From Gordonia sediminis (lineage in GTDB: Bacteria; Actinomycetota; Actinomycetes; Mycobacteriales; Mycobacteriaceae), in contig RZUM01000004.1 in the NCBI GenBank assembly GCA_004193205.1, forward strand, positions 62,001-126,000: DNA of 64,000 bases. The letters run 5' to 3'. A model generated the notes under the pieces. The model was not told where the DNA came from, did not search any database, and worked only from the letters and a program-made list of their open reading frames with translations. Below, piece after piece: positions 21,218-28,883 of the stretch (positions within the stretch are counted from its first letter, which is position 1; the number at the start of each line of letters is the position of its first letter). The translations under genes and the position numbers were made by a program.

Positions 21218-22068
21218 CGATCCTGCCGTGCGTGCTGATCGGCCGGCATCGGACGCCCGGTGCGGCTGAGTCCCTCCTGGGTGACCGCCGCCACCATCCG
21301 ACCGTCGAGGTCGAAGATGCGCCCCTGCGTCAGCGCGCGGCCGGCATCGGCCGACGGCGAGGTCTGGTCGTAGAGCAGCCACTCGTCGGCGCGGAACGGC
21401 CGCATGAACCACATCGCGTGGTCGAGCGACGCGGCCTGCGGCTCGACACCGGGGTGAGGCACCTTCGACGATCCGAGCAGAGTCATGTCGCTCATGTATG
21501 CCAGCGTGCCGACGTGGAAGACCTGATCGTCCGGGAGCCGACGACGGTGACGAATCCACACGCGCTGCTGGGCGGCGAAGTAGTCCGAGGTCGTCATCTG
21601 CTCGGGCGGCACCACCCGGAGGTCGAAGTCCTGCCACTCCTTGAACACGGCCTTTGCCTCTTCGGTGAGCTGGGCACGCCGATCGGGCAGTTCGTCGGGT
21701 GACGGCGCGGGTGGCATCCGGTCCTGATGCTGGATGCCGTGATCGGTGAGGACGTGGAAGGAGGCCGACATCATGAAGATGGCCTCGCCGTCCTGAATCC
21801 CGGTGACCCGGCGGGTGGTGAACGACCGTCCGTCACGGATGCGGTCGACGAGGAAGACCGTGGGTTCGTCGGGGTTGCCGGGCCGCAGGAAATAGCCGTG
21901 CAGCGAATGCACCCCGTAGCTGTCGGAAACCGTGCGCGTGGCCGACATGAGCGCCTGACCGGCCACCTGTCCGCCGAAGGTCCGCCGGAGGTGACTCGGG
22001 AACGACGGACCGCGATAGATGTCCTTCTCGATCGCCTCGACCTGCAGGATCTCTTCGATGGTTGCCAC
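21214..22068 (-). CDS. tesB: Acyl-CoA thioesterase II (TesB type)
   Basis: A 284-aa double-hotdog thioesterase that hydrolyses acyl-CoA to free fatty acid and CoA. Conserved features are [15 protein letters not shown] in the N-terminal hotdog, [15 protein letters not shown], and the catalytic Asp in [23 protein letters not shown] of the C-terminal hotdog, with [19 protein letters not shown] near the end. Length is that of E. coli TesB. It is upstream of and coupled to pdxT through a GTGA overlap. The same pdxT-tesB pairing occurs in M. tuberculosis (Rv2604c-Rv2605c); no biochemical link between thioesterase and vitamin B6 is evident. Confidence 0.95.
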   Translation of the reverse strand: MATIEEILQVEAIEKDIYRGPSFPSHLRRTFGGQVAGQALMSATRTVSDSYGVHSLHGYFLRPGNPDEPTVFLVDRIRDGRSFTTRRVTGIQDGEAIFMMSASFHVLTDHGIQHQDRMPPAPSPDELPDRRAQLTEEAKAVFKEWQDFDLRVVPPEQMTTSDYFAAQQRVWIRHRRRLPDDQVFHVGTLAYMSDMTLLGSSKVPHPGVEPQAASLDHAMWFMRPFRADEWLLYDQTSPSADAGRALTQGRIFDLDGRMVAAVTQEGLSRTGRPMPADQHARQDR

Positions 22069-22229
22069 GGGAGAACACTATCGCGAACGCCGGCGCACCC
22101 GTTGCGCACCACGGCGACCGAACCAGGGTGTAACACCTGGGCCCGGCGGCGACGATGTCATCAGTAGTCTCGGCCGGACCTCCGGAACCCCCGACCCGGG
22201 GGCCCGGCCGGGGCCCTACCGTGATACTC

Positions 22230-22309
22230 GCGGTCGCCCACCCCCCTACGGTGGGCGACCGCCAGAGTCCCCCGTCTCCCGGTCACCCACCCCCTCGAGT
22301 AGGTGACCG
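22230..22309. repeat. Two tandem GGTCxCCCAC hairpins upstream of tesB and downstream of a LuxR-type gene
   Basis: First hairpin: perfect 13-bp arms at 22230-22242 and 22250-22262 (GCGGTCGCCCACC and its complement) with a 7-nt loop. Second hairpin: 11-bp arms at 22280-22290 and 22299-22309 (CGGTCACCCAC) with one mismatch and an 8-nt loop. The arms of the two share the core GGTC-CCCAC, giving four related half-sites. They lie 21 bases past the stop of the minus-strand LuxR-type gene and about 160 bp before tesB. They could be terminators in tandem, a regulator-binding array, or both. No T-tract was seen. Confidence 0.7.
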
Positions 22310-22330
22310 TGGAAAGTCGTGCGGTATCTG

Positions 22331-22768
22331 TCAGAGTTCGTCGAGCGACATGTGGCCGTCCTGCACCGCACGAGCCACCAGCGAGGCCTTCGTCGGGGCG
22401 GCGCGGCCGACATCGGCGTACTTGGCGCGGATGCGCGTGAGGTGGGTGTTCACGGTGCCCAGCGAGATGAACAGCGCCTCGGCCACAGCTGGTTTGGAGT
22501 CGAGCTTCAGCCAGGTCCGGAGCACTTCGACCTCACGCGGGGTCAGTGCGGGCCGTTCGAGGTCGTCCGCCGCAGGCGCGGTCGGTTGCTCCCGAATCGG
22601 GATCGGTCGTCCCGGCAATGGCATCCGGCGTTGCGTCAGGTTCTCCAGCGCCTCCTGCTGACGCCGGGCCGCGTCGGCGTGCCGGCGAGCCTCCCAGGTC
22701 ATCGGGAAGACCGACCGGTGATCGGGGGCATGATGCGCGGTGACCACATGGTGGGCGGTAGCTGTCAT
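22331..22768 (-). CDS. LuxR-type HTH transcriptional regulator without receiver domain
   Basis: A 145-aa protein whose C-terminal half is a LuxR/GerE helix-turn-helix: LTPREVEVLRTWLKLDSKPAVAEALFIS (residues 75-102), then LGTVNTHLTRIRAKYADVGR as the recognition region. The first 70 residues are His-, Gln- and Arg-rich and contain no receiver, PAS or autoinducer domain, so the input signal is unknown. It has the look of small actinobacterial regulators that act alone or with a separate partner. Start ATG at 22768 with a GAGGAC sequence upstream. It lies between tesB and a PP2C phosphatase, in the middle of the otherwise conserved pdxT-tesB-pdxS group. Confidence 0.85.
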   Translation of the reverse strand: MTATAHHVVTAHHAPDHRSVFPMTWEARRHADAARRQQEALENLTQRRMPLPGRPIPIREQPTAPAADDLERPALTPREVEVLRTWLKLDSKPAVAEALFISLGTVNTHLTRIRAKYADVGRAAPTKASLVARAVQDGHMSLDEL

Positions 22769-22899
22769 GGCGTCCTCACTCGTCCCGGGGGCTCTCGGTC
22801 TTTGCCCCGTTCAAGAGTTGGACGCAACGTAGCGCCGACCGGTTCCACCAAAGGTGCCGGTTTGTGGCGGACCTCACAGAGGCTGGCGGTTCGGCCAGG

Positions 22900-23742
22900 T
22901 CAGCGAACGCCCGCAGGGTCGGCGGCACCGTTGGTATCGGCTTCGACGCCGGTGTCCGCGGCGTCGTGAACGGCCACCACGACGATGGTCACGTTGTCGT
23001 GCGCGCCGAGCGCGAGCGCGGCCTCGAGGAGTTGCTCGGCGGCGTCCTCGGCGCTGTCCGCGCCGCTCAGGACATCGGCGATCTCCTCGTCGGGCAGTTC
23101 GCCGGTGAGGCCGTCCGAGCAGACGAGAAGCACGTCACCGGGCAGCGCCCGCAGAGAGAAGAAGTCGGGGCGCGGATTGATCATCCCGGCCCCCAGCGCC
23201 CGCGTGATCACATTGCGCCGCGGATCCACCCGGGCCTGCTCGCGGGTCATGAACCCCGCGTCCACGAACTCCTGGACCTGCGAATGGTCGACGGTGATCT
23301 GCTCGAGTACACCGCCCTGCAGGCGGTAGGTGCGCGAGTCGCCGATGTTGAACACCAACCAGTGCGGGGCGTCCTCGTGCATCACCAGTACCGCGCCGGT
23401 CACCGTGGTGCCGGCGCGGCGATCGGACCCGCCGGCGATCTCGCCGATCCGTTCCTGGGCCCGCGACAGCAGATCGAGGAGGGCGACCTGCGTCTCGGTC
23501 CGGTCGCGCAGACTCGCCACTCCCGAGAGTGTCCGCAGGGCCGTCTCGCTGGCGACCTCACCGGATTCGTGGCCGCCCATGCCGTCGGCGAGCAGGTACT
23601 CCCCCGGCGATACGAGCGCCGCGTCCTCGTTGGCCTCACGCACCCGGCCGACGTCGCACACGACCGCCCACTCCAGCCGCAGACCGGCGATGGAGTCGGT
23701 GCCGCAGCGGGAAGTGTCCCGGACTATGCTCGCCGCGTCCAT
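22900..23742 (-). CDS. PP2C-family serine/threonine protein phosphatase
   Basis: A 280-aa PPM phosphatase that removes phosphate from Ser/Thr residues with two metal ions. Metal-binding and active-site motifs are in order: VGRVREANEDAAL (about residue 32), LADGMGGHESGEVAS (about 51), FNIGDSRTYRL (about 131), CSDGLTGELPDEEI (about 209) and HDNVTIVVV (about 247). No membrane anchor or extra sensor domain, so it is cytoplasmic. It counterbalances Hanks-type kinases, which are encoded elsewhere. pdxS begins 28 nt upstream on the same strand, and the LuxR-type gene is 131 bp downstream; the three may be co-transcribed. Confidence 0.93.
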   Translation of the reverse strand: MDAASIVRDTSRCGTDSIAGLRLEWAVVCDVGRVREANEDAALVSPGEYLLADGMGGHESGEVASETALRTLSGVASLRDRTETQVALLDLLSRAQERIGEIAGGSDRRAGTTVTGAVLVMHEDAPHWLVFNIGDSRTYRLQGGVLEQITVDHSQVQEFVDAGFMTREQARVDPRRNVITRALGAGMINPRPDFFSLRALPGDVLLVCSDGLTGELPDEEIADVLSGADSAEDAAEQLLEAALALGAHDNVTIVVVAVHDAADTGVEADTNGAADPAGVR

Positions 23743-23770
23743 GATCAGCAGATCCTACGGGAGCGGTGGG

Positions 23771-24739
23771 TCACCAGCCCCGTTCGGCGAGCCGGTGTGG
23801 CTGGGGAATGTCGTCGACATTGATGCCGACCATGGCCTCGCCGAGCCCACGCGACACCTTGGCCAGCACGTCGGGGTCGTCGTGGAAGGTGGTGGCCTGC
23901 ACGATCGCCGCGGCCCGCTGCGCCGGGTTGCCGGACTTGAAGATGCCCGAGCCCACGAACACACCCTCGGCACCGAGCTGCATCATCATCGCGGCGTCGG
24001 CCGGGGTGGCGATGCCGCCCGCGGTGAACAGCGTGACCGGCAGCTTGCCGGCCTGCGCGACCTCGACGACGAGGTCGTAGGGGGCCTGCAATTCCTTGGC
24101 CGCCACGTACAGTTCGTCGGCCGGCAACGACGTCAACCGGCGGATCTCGTCACGGATCTTGCGCATGTGCGTGGTCGCGTTCGACACGTCACCGGTGCCG
24201 GCCTCACCCTTGGAGCGGATCATCGCCGCGCCCTCGGTGATCCGGCGCAACGCCTCACCGAGGTTGGTGGCGCCGCACACGAACGGCACGGTGAACGCCC
24301 ACTTGTCGATGTGATTGGCGTAGTCGGCGGGGGTCAGCACCTCGGACTCGTCAACGTAGTCGACACCGAGGGCCTGCAGGACCTGGGCCTCCACGAAATG
24401 CCCGATGCGGGCCTTGGCCATCACCGGGATCGACACCGCGGCGATGATGCCGTCGATCATGTCCGGGTCGCTCATCCGCGACACCCCGCCTTGGGCACGG
24501 ATGTCGGCGGGCACGCGTTCGAGCGCCATCACCGCCACCGCGCCGGCGTCCTCGGCGATCTTGGCCTGCTCGGGGGTGACCACGTCCATGATGACGCCAC
24601 CCTTGAGCATCTCGGCCATGCCGCGCTTCACCCGGGCGGTACCCTGCCCGACGGTCGGCGCCGGGTCGTGCCCGCCGTGGCCGTTGACGGTGTTCGGGGC
24701 GTCCGGTCCGGGAGTGTTCCCTGACTGGAATTGACTCAC
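23771..24739 (-). CDS. pdxS: Pyridoxal 5'-phosphate synthase lyase subunit PdxS
   Basis: A 322-aa (beta/alpha)8 synthase making PLP from ribose 5-phosphate, glyceraldehyde 3-phosphate and ammonia from PdxT. The near-invariant blocks [64 protein letters not shown] and the phosphate loop [14 protein letters not shown] are all present. A 25-residue Gly/Asn/Pro-rich N-terminal extension precedes the conserved core. Promoter should lie in the 133 bp between it and the LemA-like gene upstream (24740-24872). One of the most conserved proteins in the window. Confidence 0.97.
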   Translation of the reverse strand: MSQFQSGNTPGPDAPNTVNGHGGHDPAPTVGQGTARVKRGMAEMLKGGVIMDVVTPEQAKIAEDAGAVAVMALERVPADIRAQGGVSRMSDPDMIDGIIAAVSIPVMAKARIGHFVEAQVLQALGVDYVDESEVLTPADYANHIDKWAFTVPFVCGATNLGEALRRITEGAAMIRSKGEAGTGDVSNATTHMRKIRDEIRRLTSLPADELYVAAKELQAPYDLVVEVAQAGKLPVTLFTAGGIATPADAAMMMQLGAEGVFVGSGIFKSGNPAQRAAAIVQATTFHDDPDVLAKVSRGLGEAMVGINVDDIPQPHRLAERGW

Positions 24740-24872
24740 TGATGTCTCCTGAGATGTCGTCGCGTCCGGCGTGATCTGCCGGTTCCGCTGCGCGGACGGT
24801 CCCCCAAGTCTAGGCCAGTCCTGCGCGCGGGTTCACGGGCCTTCCCGCGTGTCCGCGACGGGCACGGGTCCG

Positions 24873-25406
24873 TCATCCGCCGGACCCGGGTGTCACCCGC
24901 TCGATGATCTCGAAGAACTGCGGCAGTTCCGCGGTTCCGCCGAGGTGTAGCCAGCGCACGAGTCGTCGTTCACCCAGGTTGCGGGTGTCACGGACCGCGT
25001 CGTTGTAGAACCGCCGCGCCATCATCACCCGGGTCTCGGCATCCGCGAGTTCCACCACCAGTCCCTGGGGCCGGCTGTGCGAGTCGGTCCGCGCGAGTTG
25101 CGCCGACACCCGGTTCTCGGCCTGTTCGCGGCTCTCCGGCGGTGCGTGTTCGGCCTGGTCGGCGGCCGCCGCGAGGGCGTGTCCGGCGGCGGCCGCCTCC
25201 TGGTCGTATCCGGCGATCATCCCCGCGGCAATCGCGCGGACCACGACCGCGCGGCGGGCCAGCGCCGACTCGAGTGCCTGCCGCGCGAGGTCGACACGCA
25301 CGTTGAGCCGGTCGAGGCGGTTGGCGGTCTGGAACGCCCAGCCCATCGCGAGTGCCGCCAGCACGATCACGACGATCACCACGATGCTCAGTCCGGACAA
25401 CGTCAT
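24873..25406 (-). CDS. LemA-like small membrane protein
   Basis: A 177-aa protein with one N-terminal membrane segment (residues 5-27, GLSIVVIVVIVLAALAMGWAF) and an Ala-rich helical body. RLDRLNVRVDLARQALESALARRAVVV and ELADAETRVMMARRFYNDAVRDTRNL resemble the LemA helical core (antiparallel helices, ARQFYNDAV-type signature), though shorter. The function of LemA-like proteins is not established. It begins 11 nt after the pimA stop with a GGGG ribosome-binding site, so it is the last gene of the PIM/thrS run. The M. tuberculosis locus has a different gene (Nudix type) near this position. Confidence 0.75.
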   Translation of the reverse strand: MTLSGLSIVVIVVIVLAALAMGWAFQTANRLDRLNVRVDLARQALESALARRAVVVRAIAAGMIAGYDQEAAAAGHALAAAADQAEHAPPESREQAENRVSAQLARTDSHSRPQGLVVELADAETRVMMARRFYNDAVRDTRNLGERRLVRWLHLGGTAELPQFFEIIERVTPGSGG

Positions 25407-25417
25407 CGCTGCCGCCC

Positions 25418-26542
25418 CTAATCTGTCACCACGACCGGGCCGGCCCCGACCGTGACGGTCTCGTAGACGCGCAGGATCTGGTCGGCCACCCGCGACCAGT
25501 CGTAGCGGTCGGCGCGCCGACGACCGGCCGCGACCAGCTCGGCGCGCGCCTCGTCGTCGGAGAGCAGGTCGATGAGCGCGGTCGCGAGGTCCTCGGCCGA
25601 CCCCGTGGGAACCAGTCGCCCCGCGCGCCCGTCGTCGAGCACCCGCCGGAACGCATTGAGATCGCTGGCGACCACCGCTGCGCCGGCGGCCATCGCCTCC
25701 ACCAGCACGATGCCGAAGCTCTCGCCACCGAGGTTGGGCGCGCAGTACACGTCCGCCGAACGCAACGCGCGTGCCTTCGTCGCGTCGTCGACCTGGCCGA
25801 GGAACACGAGGTGATCCGACAGCTTTCCGGCGCGGCGGCGCAGGGCGCGTTCGTTACCGCCGCCGACGATGAGCACCCGCAGATCGGGGAATTCCTCGAC
25901 GACGTCGGGCAACGCGCGCATCAGGATGTCGATCCCCTTGCGGGGTTCGTCGTAGCGTCCGAGGAACAGGATCGAGTGCCCCGGCCGTGGATAGCCGTCC
26001 AGCGGCTGCGCCGCCGCGAAGCAGCCCACATCGATACCGTTGGGGATCTCCACCGCATCCGAGCCCAGCGATTCCATCTGCCAGCGGCGGGCCAGTTCGG
26101 ATACCGCGATCTTGCCGGCGATGCGTTCGTGGTAGGGCCGCAGGATGCCCTGGAAGACGGTGAGCCACAGCGAACGCGTCGTCGAGGTGTGGAAGGTCGT
26201 GACGATGGGTCCGGAGGCCACCATCAGCGACAGCATGGAGATGCTCGGCGAGTTGGGTTCGTGCACGTGCAGGACGTCGAAGTCGCCCTCGGCGATCCAC
26301 TCCCGAAGACGCAGATAGCCTTTCGGGCTGAAGTTCACCCGCGACACCGAACCGTTGTAGGGGATCGCCAGTGCCGGACCCGCCGACACCACATACGGCG
26401 GCAGCACGGTGTCGGGAGCCGCGGGGGCCAGCACGCTGACCTCGTGGCCGCGTTCGATGAAGACCTTGGCCAGTTCCACCACGTGCGCCTGGACACCGCC
26501 GGGGACGTCGAACGAGTAGGGGCAGACCATGCCGATCCTCAT
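25418..26542 (-). CDS. pimA: Phosphatidylinositol alpha-mannosyltransferase PimA
   Basis: First mannosyltransferase of phosphatidylinositol mannoside synthesis: moves mannose from GDP-mannose to the 2-position of inositol in phosphatidylinositol, on the cytoplasmic membrane face. The 374-aa GT-B protein (family GT4) starts MRIGMVCPYSFDVPGGVQAHV with the donor-side glycine loop. It has the acceptor segment FHTSTTRSL, the basic membrane-interacting stretch, IPNGIDVGCF, FLGRYDEPRKGIDIL and the EX7E motif NLGGESFGIVLVEAMAAG. Its ATG at 26542 overlaps the acyltransferase stop by 4 nt. Neighbours (acyltransferase, pgsA) supply the same pathway, as at Rv2610c-Rv2612c in M. tuberculosis. Confidence 0.96.
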   Translation of the reverse strand: MRIGMVCPYSFDVPGGVQAHVVELAKVFIERGHEVSVLAPAAPDTVLPPYVVSAGPALAIPYNGSVSRVNFSPKGYLRLREWIAEGDFDVLHVHEPNSPSISMLSLMVASGPIVTTFHTSTTRSLWLTVFQGILRPYHERIAGKIAVSELARRWQMESLGSDAVEIPNGIDVGCFAAAQPLDGYPRPGHSILFLGRYDEPRKGIDILMRALPDVVEEFPDLRVLIVGGGNERALRRRAGKLSDHLVFLGQVDDATKARALRSADVYCAPNLGGESFGIVLVEAMAAGAAVVASDLNAFRRVLDDGRAGRLVPTGSAEDLATALIDLLSDDEARAELVAAGRRRADRYDWSRVADQILRVYETVTVGAGPVVVTD

Positions 26543-27507
26543 CGGCGCTGTTCCCGGGTCGCCGCATCGTCGGCGGTCGACGGCGACGATGCGCCCACGC
26601 CCTCGATGCGGGCGCGCCGGGCCGCCGACCAGTCGGCCTCCCACAGCGGCTGCAGCATGTGCCAGTCCTGCGGGTGCGCGGCGATGTTCGCGGCGAATGC
26701 GTCGGCGAGAGCCTGCGTCGCCGGACCGACGCCGCCGGAGACGTCGATGGGTGCACCGCAGAAGACGCGCGACGTCGGCGCCTCGGTGAACCAGTGGTGT
26801 ACCGGCAGCAGGCTCGCACCGGTCTCGATGGCCAGGCGGGCCGAGCCTGCCGGCATCCGGGTGCGCTCACCGAAGAAGGTCACCGGGACTCCGGTGCGGG
26901 CCAGATCCCGCTCGCCGAGCAGGCAGACGATGCCGCCGGCGCGCAGACGGTCGGCGAGCACCCCGAACGGGCGTTGCTCTCCACCGCTGAGGGGGAGAAT
27001 CTCCAGCCCCAGCGCTTCCCGGTACGCGACGAAACGGTCGAACAGCGACTCCGGTTCGAGGCGCTCGGCAACCGTGGCGACCCCCCGACCGTAATGCCGG
27101 ACCAGCCAGACCCCGGCCATGTCCCAGTTGCCGGAGTGCGGGAGCGACATGATCACTCCCTTGCCGCGCTCGAGCGCCGCGTCCAGATTGGCGCGATCGG
27201 CGTCGGGCACCGTCACCGTGGCGGCCATCTCGGCGAAATCCTGGGCCGGGAGACGGAAGGCCTCACACCAGTACCGCGCGTAGGAGCGCACCGCGGCGGC
27301 CACCAGGTCGTCGGGCACCGCGTCGGGCGTCGTCCCGATCACGCGCGCCAGGTTGCGCCGCAACTGGGCGGGCCCGCCGTGCCGCCGGCCGGCGAGGTCG
27401 CCGAACGTGTCGAACAGGCCGCGGGCCAGCCGATCCGGTGCGTATCGGACGGCAGCCCACCCCGCGGCGTAGCCCAGATCGGACAGTCTGGCCGTGACGG
27501 AACTCAT
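26539..27507 (-). CDS. patA: Phosphatidylinositol mannoside acyltransferase
   Basis: A 322-aa LpxL/HtrB-type acyltransferase that acylates the 6-position of the first mannose of PIM. The catalytic His-x4-Asp-type motif is seen as LPHSGNWDMAG near residues 117-127 (His and Asp), followed by GERDLARTGVPVTFFGE and RMPAGSARLAIETGA. The ATG at 27507 (MSSVTARLSDLGYAAG) has AGGA 6-7 nt upstream. The longer upstream frame overlaps the pgsA tail and reads as low-complexity antisense. Between pgsA and pimA; equivalent to Rv2611c. Confidence 0.94.
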   Translation of the reverse strand: MSSVTARLSDLGYAAGWAAVRYAPDRLARGLFDTFGDLAGRRHGGPAQLRRNLARVIGTTPDAVPDDLVAAAVRSYARYWCEAFRLPAQDFAEMAATVTVPDADRANLDAALERGKGVIMSLPHSGNWDMAGVWLVRHYGRGVATVAERLEPESLFDRFVAYREALGLEILPLSGGEQRPFGVLADRLRAGGIVCLLGERDLARTGVPVTFFGERTRMPAGSARLAIETGASLLPVHHWFTEAPTSRVFCGAPIDVSGGVGPATQALADAFAANIAAHPQDWHMLQPLWEADWSAARRARIEGVGASSPSTADDAATREQRR

Positions 27508-27550
27508 CGGGTCCTCGCTCGTCGGATCATCTCCCGGGTCACCACGGGTG

Positions 27551-28282
27551 TCAGTGTGCCCCGGCCTGCGGATGCGTGCCCGCCGCCGGCGGGTCACCGC
27601 CGTCGCCGTCGGCTTTGTCGCCGTCGGCTTTGTCGCCGTCGGGTTTGTCACCGTCGGGTTTGCTCAGCGGGATCAGGTCGCGGGCGCCGGGCGAGGAGTA
27701 GATCGACCACATCCTTTGCCCGACGGTGATGACCGACAGCACCGCGAGCACCCACATCGCGACGTGAATGGCCCACCACACGCCCAGTCCGGTGAAGCCG
27801 GCGCCGACCAGCACGATGATCAGCCGGTCCGGGCGCTCGATCCAACCGCCGTCGCCGTTGAGGCCACTGGCCTCGGCACGCGCCTTCGCATACGAGATCA
27901 CCTGGGAGGTGACCAGGCAGATCAGGGTCGCGACGAGCAGCAGATCATGAGGTTCGGTGATCGCTGCCCACCACGCCAGCCCGGCGAAGATGGCACCGTC
28001 GGCGATCCGATCACAGGTGGCGTCGAGCACCGCGCCGAACCGGGTACCGCCGCCGCGGGCCCGCGCCATCGCACCGTCGAGCATGTCGAACATCACGAAC
28101 AGCCAGATGACCAAGGTGCCGGCGAACAGATACCCCATCGGGAACAGCGTCAGCGCCGCGGCGATCGTCGCCGCGGTGCCGATGAGCGTCATGAGATCCG
28201 GAGTGAGACCGGTTCTCAGCAGCGCGTGCCCGATCGGCAACGTCACCTTCGACACCGAGGCCCGCCCCCGGATGCTCAACAT
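27551..28282 (-). CDS. pgsA: Phosphatidylinositol phosphate synthase (CDP-alcohol phosphatidyltransferase) with repeat tail
   Basis: Joins CDP-diacylglycerol to inositol phosphate, giving the precursor of phosphatidylinositol and PIMs. The 243-aa protein has about six membrane segments, with the CDP-alcohol motif in DMLDGAMARARGGGTRFGAVLDATCDR (two Asp pairs, residues about 64-90). The ATG at 28282 starts MLSIRGRASVSKV. It is about 25 residues longer than the mycobacterial enzyme because of a hydrophilic C-terminal tail of Asp-Gly-Asp-Lys-Pro/Ala units, encoded by 15-bp tandem repeats. Located in the PIM cluster between the acyltransferase and the HIT gene. Confidence 0.95.
   Translation of the reverse strand: MLSIRGRASVSKVTLPIGHALLRTGLTPDLMTLIGTAATIAAALTLFPMGYLFAGTLVIWLFVMFDMLDGAMARARGGGTRFGAVLDATCDRIADGAIFAGLAWWAAITEPHDLLLVATLICLVTSQVISYAKARAEASGLNGDGGWIERPDRLIIVLVGAGFTGLGVWWAIHVAMWVLAVLSVITVGQRMWSIYSSPGARDLIPLSKPDGDKPDGDKADGDKADGDGGDPPAAGTHPQAGAH
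27611..27655. repeat. 15-bp tandem repeats in the pgsA 3' end
   Basis: Two perfect copies of GGCTTTGTCGCCGTC (27611-27625, 27626-27640) and a third copy differing at two positions (27641-27655), with partial units on both sides. In the minus-strand frame they encode Asp-Gly-Asp-Lys-Ala/Pro. The unit length preserves the frame, so tail length may vary between strains. Confidence 0.9.
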
Positions 28283-28316
28283 CTGCCCGCTCCTCTCGTC
28301 CCCCGCCCGACCGGGC

Positions 28317-28883
28317 TCACGACTGTTCGAGCCATGCGGCCGCGAGCAGCGACCGGGTGTCGCGCAGCAACTGTGGCACGACTTTCGTCTCTCCGACAAC
28401 AGTGATGAAGTTCGCGTCGCCGACCCAGCGCGGCACGATGTGCTGGTGCAGGTGCTCGGCCAGCGAGCCGCCCGCGGCGTAGCCGAGATTCAACCCGACG
28501 TTGAACGCGTTGGGATTGGACACCGCCTTGATCGTGCGGATCGTGCGCTGGGTGAAGGACATCAGCTCCGAGGACTCCTCGGGGGTCAGATCCTCGAGTT
28601 CGGCGACCTGACGGTAGGGCACGATCATCGTGTGACCCGGGTTGTACGGGTAGAGGTTGAGCACCGCATAGACGGTCTCACCGCGCGCGACGATGAGCCC
28701 GTCCTCGTCGGACATCAGGGGGATGTCGAGGAACGGATGCCCGGTCGTCTTTGCCGACGGTGGCGGATCGGCGGTGATGTAGGTCATCCGGTGCGGGGTC
28801 CACAGACGCTGCAACCGGTCCGCGTCGCCGACGCCGCAGTCGCGGATGACCCGTGTCGGATCGACGGCGTCCTGCTCAGCCAT
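28317..28883 (-). CDS. HIT-domain hydrolase/AP4A phosphorylase-like protein
   Basis: A 188-aa histidine-triad protein. The catalytic triad is the motif [10 protein letters not shown] at about residues 141-150, preceded by the family segments [20 protein letters not shown] and [15 protein letters not shown]. The homologue at the same locus in M. tuberculosis (Rv2613c) is a phosphorolytic diadenosine tetraphosphate enzyme, so the same activity is likely here. The ATG overlaps the thrS stop by 8 nt, so it is translated as part of the thrS-HIT-pgsA-patA-pimA operon; Ap4A arises as a side product of aminoacyl-tRNA synthetases, which fits the pairing with thrS. Confidence 0.93.
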   Translation of the reverse strand: MAEQDAVDPTRVIRDCGVGDADRLQRLWTPHRMTYITADPPPSAKTTGHPFLDIPLMSDEDGLIVARGETVYAVLNLYPYNPGHTMIVPYRQVAELEDLTPEESSELMSFTQRTIRTIKAVSNPNAFNVGLNLGYAAGGSLAEHLHQHIVPRWVGDANFITVVGETKVVPQLLRDTRSLLAAAWLEQS

